A stretch of DNA of 64,000 bases from positions 20,847,825-20,911,824 of the forward strand of contig CM060104.1 of NCBI GenBank assembly GCA_030522415.1, written 5' to 3'. Made by a program: the position numbers and the translations under genes. This DNA comes from Channallabes apus (taxonomy: Eukaryota > Chordata > Actinopteri > Siluriformes > Clariidae). A model generated the notes under the pieces. The model did not search any database, was not told where the DNA came from, and worked only from the letters and a program-made list of their open reading frames with translations. Positions 54,411 through 63,100 of the stretch are shown piece after piece (position 1 is the stretch's first letter; each line of letters opens with the position of its first letter).

Positions 54411-54414
54411 AAAA

Positions 54415-54563
54415 TGTGAACAAGTAAAACAACCAATCTCGCAAAGTATAAAACGATTGCACAAATCGTTCTTTAATAAGGAACCTAATAGGCTGTTAAG
54501 GAACGACTTGTGAACAAGTAAAACAAGCCGTCTCGCAAAGTATTAAACGAGTTCACAAGTCTT
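54415..54563. repeat. Imperfect direct repeat pair with inverted arms, upstream of the dynein promoter
   Basis: TGTGAACAAGTAAAACAA occurs at 54,415 and again at 54,509. Both copies continue with TCTCGCAAAGTAT and AAACGA, giving two units about 94 bp apart. ACAAATCGTTC (near 54,461-54,471) is the near-perfect reverse complement of GAACGACTTGT (54,501-54,511), so the block has both direct and inverted symmetry. It ends about 110 bp before the TATA-like motif. Confidence 0.75.
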
Positions 54564-54671
54564 AATATTATAGCAGGCTAGGATTAAAAAAACAAATCAG
54601 TCGTATTCTTCCTGAATGGAAGAAAAACAGGGCCCTTTCCCCACCTATACAGTTAAACCACAGTGGGTTAA

Positions 54672-54910
54672 AACTATAAAGCCAGCTCCCGCTTTTTCCA
54701 TTGGACAAACCCGGTGTGTTTGAGCTCAAACTGGCTCCATTTCCAAGGCAACGGAACGCTCTCCCGCCCCTCACGACATCTGCTTTATTATTGTTTTTTT
54801 CTTTTCCTCCCAGTTTGCGCGAGGAACAAATAATCCGTTTTTTCTTCATTAATAATCTATTGAAGTATTTTCTTTACTTTTCGCCAAGTGTGAAACTGTC
54901 CAGGGACAAG
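54672..54910 (+). promoter_or_regulatory. Dynein heavy-chain promoter and 5' leader, with an RFX X-box match
   Basis: Visible motifs are a TATA-like TATAAA at 54,675-54,680, an inverted CCAAT box (CCATTGG) at 54,698-54,704, and ATTTCCAAGGCAAC at 54,739-54,752. The last fits the RFX X-box consensus RYYNYY-N2-RRNRAC exactly. X-boxes close to the start site are the usual RFX control site of ciliary genes, which fits a dynein gene. The transcription start cannot be fixed. If it lay just after the TATA motif, the X-box would fall inside the leader. The ATG context (AAGATG) has the favourable purine at -3. Confidence 0.55.
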
Positions 54911-55144
54911 ATGTTTGATGAAGATGATGATGAAGAAGAAGTTCGCCCACTATTTTCTGAGGACGAACGGGTGCAGGTTATGGGCGAGAAAGTTTGCCAG
55001 ATGTTAAAAATTAAAACAGAGTCCTGGAACAAGCTCGTGATTTTGGAGGAATCCCAAAACCTTATTACTGACTACTTTGAGGCACGAGTAAAGTCTTTGT
55101 TTTTCACTTCAGTTGCGTCTTCAGTCCTCACTGTCTCCTCCGAG
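54911..55144 (+). CDS. Dynein heavy chain exon 1 (residues 1-78)
   Basis: Starts with a very acidic stretch (DEDDDEEE at residues 3-10), then a helix-rich segment with MLKIKTESWNKL. It ends at GAG|GTGAGT in phase 0. The frame is open back to 54,680 but contains no earlier ATG. Confidence 0.9.
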
Positions 55145-57151
55145 GTGAGTGTATGTGAGAAAACGTGCATCCTGTAGTGCTGCTCTGCCTGCACCCTGGG
55201 GGTCCCACTGTTGGATTTAAGAGTCATTTTCTTCTAAAATACTGTATATTGACATTGAACAGTTGTAAAACAGATTTACATTGCGCACCTTTATTAATAT
55301 AGTATAAAGAAGCAAAAAAATCCAGTACAGGTTACAACTCAGCTGATGTTTAAAGGTCTCGTTCATGGACATAACCATGGCAGTTAGGTAATGCTGGGAT
55401 TTGAACACATCACCCCTTGACCCGTAAACCCAAAACCTCAACCACTGTACCACAACAACACCCATGACCACCTTGCCTTGATCATGTGCAATCTTTAAGT
55501 GGAAGTTGTATGTGGTTGAATTAATGGCCGTTAATTAATCAAGCTGTTGTGGTTAAAGCTTTGAGCTATAAATCAACAGATTGTGTTCAAATGCGAGCAT
55601 CATCAACTCTTTACTGTAAATATGTTTTATTTTGTATTTATTCGCTGTGGCGACCCCTGAAAGGGAACAGCCGAAAGACAAAGAAGAAGATGTTTTATTT
55701 TGTATTTATACTCTTACCTCTTACTGCTGTCCAAAGTGATGTTCTCATGTATATTGTTTGTATACCAGGTTTCTTCTCTCTCTGATTGCAAGAGATTATA
55801 CATTCTCAAGAAGGAAAATGTGCCTATCCTTCCTGAAAACTGCAGGAACATTCTACTCTTTGGCATGCTGTCACCTTCCCTGCTTCTACAGCTGTCAGCC
55901 AGTGTCGACAAGGTAAAGGAAATCCTACTACTGTTAAATGCCACTGTGTGTGAATAGATCTGGGGTGTACTTCCGCCTCTTGGCCAAGGTTCCACCATGG
56001 ACCCAACATCAGCCTGACCAGGATAAAGTGGTTGGTAAAGAGAGAAACATGTCTAATATGTTATCAGCATTGATGGCAAATTGGTGCAAATGTTATCTCT
56101 AGCTTATTTTAAACTATACAAACGCTTATTCAAATGCTTTCAGACAGTAGAATACAGTAGCATTTAAATAAATATCCGAGTCACCTCTGAGTATCAGACA
56201 GATCTTTCCATGCATAATATGTCAATGCTTTATTTCAAGGTCTGCCTGCCACTTTTGTCAAACAAGGATAATCATCATCTGTGGCCAAATGTGATATCCC
56301 AGGATGTAACACGACACATAGCGAATTTATCAAACAAGGTCTCTGTGATTAAGGGACAAGTCTATGGGAAAACTGTTCTTCCCGTGCTGGTTGTGACAGA
56401 GGGGATTGAAGACTCTTCAGATGGATCCATCAATATGTATGATACATTATGATAATAAATAAGCAACAAACTTCATACTGCCTTCTTTCAGTTAACAATA
56501 ACAGTTCTCTTTAATTTCACAGATTCACTCGGGGCTTTCATGACATGAGAGCAGTAATGCATTCAGTTGAGACTATGGTTATTACCTGGGCACATCTGAT
56601 ACAAAAAGTCCTGAAAGAAGATCCGGCTGAACTCATCTTGAAAGGGCTGAACCCAGGACCAGGCACTGAACTGGATTTCTGGAGGTCAAGAAAAGACAAC
56701 ATAGAAAATATCTGTGAACAGGTTTGTATGTGTGTGTATATGCTTTTAAAATTCATCAGTAATGATGTCATTTATTTATGTAGCTATATGTGGTATATTC
56801 TCAGCTTCAGAGTCCAGCTATTCAGAAAATGGTGAGAATCCTGGAACTGACAGACAGTAGCTATTACCCATCTTTCAGAATGCTTACAGAGGAGGTCTAT
56901 GATGGTAATTAATTTAAATCTTACATGATCTTTTTTATAAACACATGACACGTGAGGATAATGCATCTGTTACAACAAGCCGGTGTAGGTAGTGCAGCAA
57001 GATAAGTAATCTTGAGCATATCAGTTTTCGGCAGAAGACACCGTTGCCTACAACTACACAGCTATAGCTCTTGATCTTATGTAACTGTTTTTAAAGGTTC
57101 TCCCACATGTCTATGTGTCTATAATGATACTTCCCATCATTATAAACCAGA

Positions 57152-57182
<31 letters not shown>

Positions 57183-60100
57183 TGCCCTAGAATGAATTGG
57201 CATCCCATTCAGGATATATTCCCTATTCAAACCAAATGTTTCCAGGATAGGCACTAGCAATCCTGGAAGGGTTGTCACCATCACCCATGGCTTGCTCAGA
57301 GACATTTCATTCATCATTCATTCATTCATCTCATTATTATCTAGACAAATTTTTCTCACACTTCCAAAAATGTTTTTTTTTTTTGTTTTGTTTTGTTTAG
57401 CTGCTTTGAGACAATGACCATTGTTAAAAGCGCTATATAAATAAAATTGAAATTGAAATTGCAGTCTTGGCCAGGATAAAGCACTTACTGCAAATGAGTG
57501 AAAGAATATCTTTGTTTGTATGTGTAACACTTGACTGAGTTAATATGATCTATGTTTAAAGGATTACATGAAGCGAGAGATGTGGATCTCTTCCTGCAGC
57601 AGCTTCGGCCAGTCTTGTCTTATTTTGAAAAAGGGGACTTCACATCCATCCACCCATTCATATCTCCACTCTTTCATGTAATCCTTCTGGTTTGGACTCA
57701 TTGCTCTTTCTACCGCCACCCTGCTCGCATTGTAGTGCTTTTGCAGGAGCTCTGCAACCTCCTCATTCAGCAGGTAATTATGAGATTAAGGTTAGATAAG
57801 GATTGCACTGCCTGTTGACTTTACTATTAAATGATACACCTTAGTGATATTTTACAACAGAGCATCTGTTATCTCACCATCTCAGTTGGGTTTTTGCTTA
57901 GAGTTTAAATTGATATCAACATTCTCTCCTTTCCATCAATCAGGCTGTCTCATACCTGTGTAGAGAGGAGCTGCTACGAGGAGAGTCAGAGGAAACTCTT
58001 GAGAAACTTCAGACTGTAATGAAGATAATAAGATGTTTTAAAGAGACCTTCCATACCTACAGAGAGAAGGTGGCAACCTGGGCCAGCTCCACAGGCATAC
58101 ACAAGTGCTGGGACTTTCCATCTACTTTGGTTTTCACTCGCTTTGACTGTTTCACAGCTCGAGTGCTACAGTTAGAAGTAGGACTCATTTATGATTCTGT
58201 GATTCAATAAATAATAAATTGGCTTTATTATATATTTTTTTTATTATTATTTTAGAATGGTGGTGTAGTGGTTAGCACTGTCGCCTTGCACCTCCAGTGT
58301 CCGGGTTCGATTCCCGGCCAGGCTCGATTCCCGTCTCTGTGTGCATGGAGTTTGCATGTTCTCCCTGTGCTTGGTGGGTTTCCTCCGGGTACTCCGGTTT
58401 CCTCCCACAGTCCAAAGACATGCAGATTAGGCTAATTGGCGTTCCCAAATTGACCATAGTGTGTAAATGAGTGTGTGTGTGTGCGTGTGTATGTGCTCTG
58501 CGACGGATTGGCACGCTGTCCAGGGTGTACCCTGCCTCGTGCCCTGAGTCTCCTGAGATAGGCTCCAGGTCCCCGCGACCCTGAATACAGGATAAAGCGG
58601 TATAGAAGATGAAAATGAATTAATTATTTTAAAATGTACACTACCGTTCAAAAGTTTGGGGTGACTTTCTAACTCCATGATCGTTCCTGATTTTTATTTC
58701 ATTCTACATTGTAAAGGAATGCTGAAGGCGTCCAAAAAATGCATTAATCTCCTTTGAACAGTTGATATTGAGATGTTTCTGCTACTTCTGCTCTGTAAAG
58801 ACTTCATAATGCCTCTAATCTGAGGTGCTGTTAATTGGTCATTTTTCAGGCTGATAACTCTAAATGAACTTCTCGTCTGCAGCAGAGGTAGGTTTTGGTC
58901 TCGTCCTTCTGGGACGGCCTTCATGAGAGCCAGTTTCATTATGGTGCTTGACGGATTTTGCAAATGCACTTGACAATACTGTTCTTGCAAGAACTATTAT
59001 AGAAAGGCTGACCTCTGTGTCTTAAAATAACAACTAACTGTTGTTATGTAATTACCTAATTCCATATGTGTTATTTTATAGTTTTGAAATCCCTAATATT
59101 GTTGTAGAATGTAGGAAATAAATCACTAAACAAAAACAAAGAAATTTGCAAGTGACCCCAAACTTTTGAACTGTAGTGTATATTTCTCAATTAATCACAA
59201 TATAACATAATTGTGTGCATTGCAGGATTTTTTCTCTACCATGGTTCAGTTACAAAAATTGGGGAAGATTGTTTTTGGTGGAACCAAAGGAAGAATGTAC
59301 ACCGAACAGGTTTTTCTGCTGCACTCAGAGTTTCAGCGGCTCTGTAAAAGAATCACGGACAGTGAATATGATCCTTTAGATCTGACGTCCAAGGTAAACC
59401 AATACAGTTTGTTGAAATTGTCAAAATATAGTGATTTCATGTTAGTATTAGAGTTGGATGAGATCATTTATAAAAGGGCAGGTATCCAGGCAGCCTCACT
59501 TGATAAGATTATGGCGTATAGTTTGCAACATGTGAGAATCAGTTCCACAGTCATAGGCTGGTTTATTATAGTAGTGATGACAGTTACTGAAAGCGTCCTG
59601 TCGAGATGTGCTAATCCCTGGAGATGCCTTAATTAACCTATTTCCATAAGATTATACTGACAAACAGTATTTTATTAATGTCATAATATGAATATAATCC
59701 CAGAAAAGTTGGTAAAGAGCCATTGTTTTATATGTTAAGTTATACGGATGTAATCCGTTTTCTCTGCGTTTTTATATGCAGGATTTTGAAGCAGATTATA
59801 CACATTTCAAAGAAAAGGTTGCGGACTATGATAGACAGCTTGGCAACATCCTTTGTCTGGCCTATAAAGATTGTTCAGGATTGGAATCTATTTTCAAAGT
59901 AAGTTACTATTCACTGGTCACTTACAAAAACAAAAATTGTGTAATCACTTGACACTTTTGTTTTGTTCATAGCTGCTAGCTTTATTTCGACCTTTCCTGG
60001 ACAGAGGCATCATTAAGGAAACTTTTAACCCAAATTTCATCAAACTGAGGCATCTTTTTTGTGTTGAGCTTGAAATGTGTAAAGACCTCCTTGACTCTCA

Positions 60101-63100
60101 ACAAGAACAGGTATCACTTAATCATTATTACCATAGCTCATGTACCATATTTAAAGGGTTTCACTGCAAAAAGAGATAAATCCACTATGAAATAAACAAG
60201 AAATCATTGTAAAAAGTATGACACATGAATAGAGAATATTTTGTGCATGTTTTCTGTGTGTCCAAGGGTATTAAAGGCACACATGTCAAATAGGATTGGT
60301 CATATCAGTGTATCGGTGTCACGTTCTGCTATGGTGTTGGACTGTGGGCTTGGTGTGGAGGCATAGATGCAGAGGGGGTGCAGTGAAACAAAGAGTCTTT
60401 AATGATGATAAACAAAATCCAAACATGAACAAAACATGAACTAAGAGAGTTGGCTTAAACTTTGGAGCAAAATACAAACAGAACTCAAACACTTAGACAT
60501 AATACTAGGGATTACATACATTGATACAATACAGACATGGGATACAAACTGGACAAGACAAGACACACGAAACAGCCTAACGGAATAAACATTAGGGACT
60601 GTGCATGCAAGGGGTAAACAAACAAGACAGGCTTGGCTAGGTCTATTGGCTGAGCTGCACATCAGCTGCTAAGCTAGCTCATAGCTAATCAGACTAATGG
60701 CTACACCAGCCAGTAGCCTGAGACACAAGGGAATGAACAGACAAGGTACACAGCAGACTAGGTATGAAACAGACTAAGAACTCTAAAGGTTAGTGGCTAA
60801 AGATGTTAGTACCTAAACAGACTAAGAGCTAAGCAAACAATGAGACTAGACAGACACGAAGACTAGACAGACTAAGATCTAGACATGTTAGTATCACCCT
60901 CATTAGTATTGAAACAGACTACTAGCTAAACATGCAATGGGGGTTACTTACACAAAAGGGTAAACACAAAAGGCTAATTCTCCTAGAGGCTAGTCCTGCT
61001 AGGAGACACAGAGACATAAACTAAATCAAAGCAAATACAAACTTAACTTAAAGTGCTCCTGAAACCAAAAGCCAACTATAATGAAATCAAACTAAAACAA
61101 GGAAACAAATCCCACATAACAGAAATTAATGCTCGACCCAGTTTCCCAGAACAAACAGGTATTTATAAAAGTGCTAATGAGCCTCCTCAGTTCAGGTGAG
61201 TATCCATGTCACCTGACTGAGGAGGCTTCTGGGAAACTGAGTCTAGGAACCAAAACTACAAAGTAAAAACACTGCCCTCTAGTGGGCAACCCTCACAATC
61301 GGTGTCATGTTTGTACTATTTGTACACTTTTTTTTTGTGGTAAAAACAGCCTACAATTACTTTGTGGCAGTTTAAACATGCTTGTTTTATGTTGGTTGAG
61401 CTTTATTTATAAAAATGATTCCAAGCTTTGCACACAAAACTTTAAATTGAAATGAAAATCATGAAAACAGTTAAATCCAATGGCTTCCGAAAAGTTACAC
61501 TTACAATGCATCATGAGCATTGTCATCATCAGTGCATCATTGTCACTGGCACCACAGCGACAGTGCCTTATCATAGAAGTCCATAAGTGCTGCAGTATCT
61601 GAATTAGCATCCTTTTTCTTCACTTCAGAATTCTTTAAAAGTCCATCAATTGCATTTACTTCATTCAAGGCAGCCATTATTTTGCCCAGCCAGTAGTTTA
61701 GCTTTACTTATCAAGTGACAGAAAGAAGTGAGGCAATTTGCTTTTTCTTGGCTGGATCACATATTGCTGTGAAATGTGGTCATTTAATGTTGGGTTTTTG
61801 CCAAAAACACATAAATTCAAAACGGCTTAAAAAAAAAAAACACATGCACTTTAATTTTTAAAAAGGCTTTATTTATAGACAGCTTTGTGTCCCTGAGGAA
61901 AATAAATTGCCAGATAAAGAAAAAGGATTGTTTATTGCGTTTTGCAGTGAAACTCATATATTAAGAATGTGTTTTAATTATACGTTTATGAGAACTGTTA
62001 TTGTTTGCTGCTCGTCTCCAGAGGAAAGGTTGTGAAGCTATAGTGAGTAAAAACATGCCTGCCATGTCTGGTGCTTTAAAATGGGCCAAAATGCTGAAAA
62101 ACAGAATCCAGACCATGTGGGAGAATTTCCGATTTGTGCTTGACATGTAAGTCTGTCTGACACCTGAATACCATTTACAACATTTAATGAAAAAACTAAA
62201 AACGAGTTTTTTGTTTTAAGTTATTGTATACTTTAAATGATGATTAATGAACAAATCAATAATGCATTACTGACCTAGGACTTTGGAAGAAGCAGACATG
62301 CAGTCATTATGTCACATATACATGGAGATATCCTCACTGCTAGATCAGTATGAAAAAGAGGTGTACTCAGATTGGTGCAGTAATATTAAACAGGTCTGCC
62401 AGCTGAACCTTGACCAACCCCTAATCAGGAGAGATTTCACTTCTGGTTTCCTATCAGTGAACTTCAATCAAGAGGTACAACACATTATTATAATAACTCA
62501 GAGTATTAACATATTTTATTAACTTGGGGTATGTTTATTAATTCATTAATCTTGTAACCTAAGCTGTTAGCTGTCCTGAGGGATGTCAGACATCTTCATA
62601 TGTTACACCAGACCAACATCCCTTGTGCTGCTTTAGAGGTGTATGAGAAGAGAGACATGTTTCTTATGGTTTGTGATGATTTATCTTCTAAGAAAGTGAT
62701 TCATTGTACTGTCTTTTCTGTCTCATACAGTTTATATGACATTTTTTAAAAGGTATAACCAGTCAACACCTAATGAGACTTTTCCTTTTTCCTCCATTTT
62801 CTGTATAGTGCATGAGTAGTTTGCAGTTTTTAGTTCAGCTGTACAACAGGGTACGGCACATGGCTGTGGATGCAGAAGTGTCCCTTATGAAAGTGGAGCT
62901 AAAGGCCATAGACAAGCAGCTGTATTGGGTTGAGACTGATCTGACATGGCAAGACCAAGGCTGCTTAATCTATATTGGACAATTGAAAGACATGGTGTAC
63001 AAAATGGAGCGCAAGCTTCAAAAATCCAGAGACAATGTTGAGATTATTAAGGAGCTGATGAAGGGATGGAGCAAGCAGCCATTGTTCTGCAGGAAGGACA

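Noticed and set aside
54701..54910. N-terminal extension of the dynein frame
   Set aside because: The frame is open, but no ATG occurs before 54,911 (54,701 is TTG) and the segment has no family similarity. The promoter motifs lie within it.
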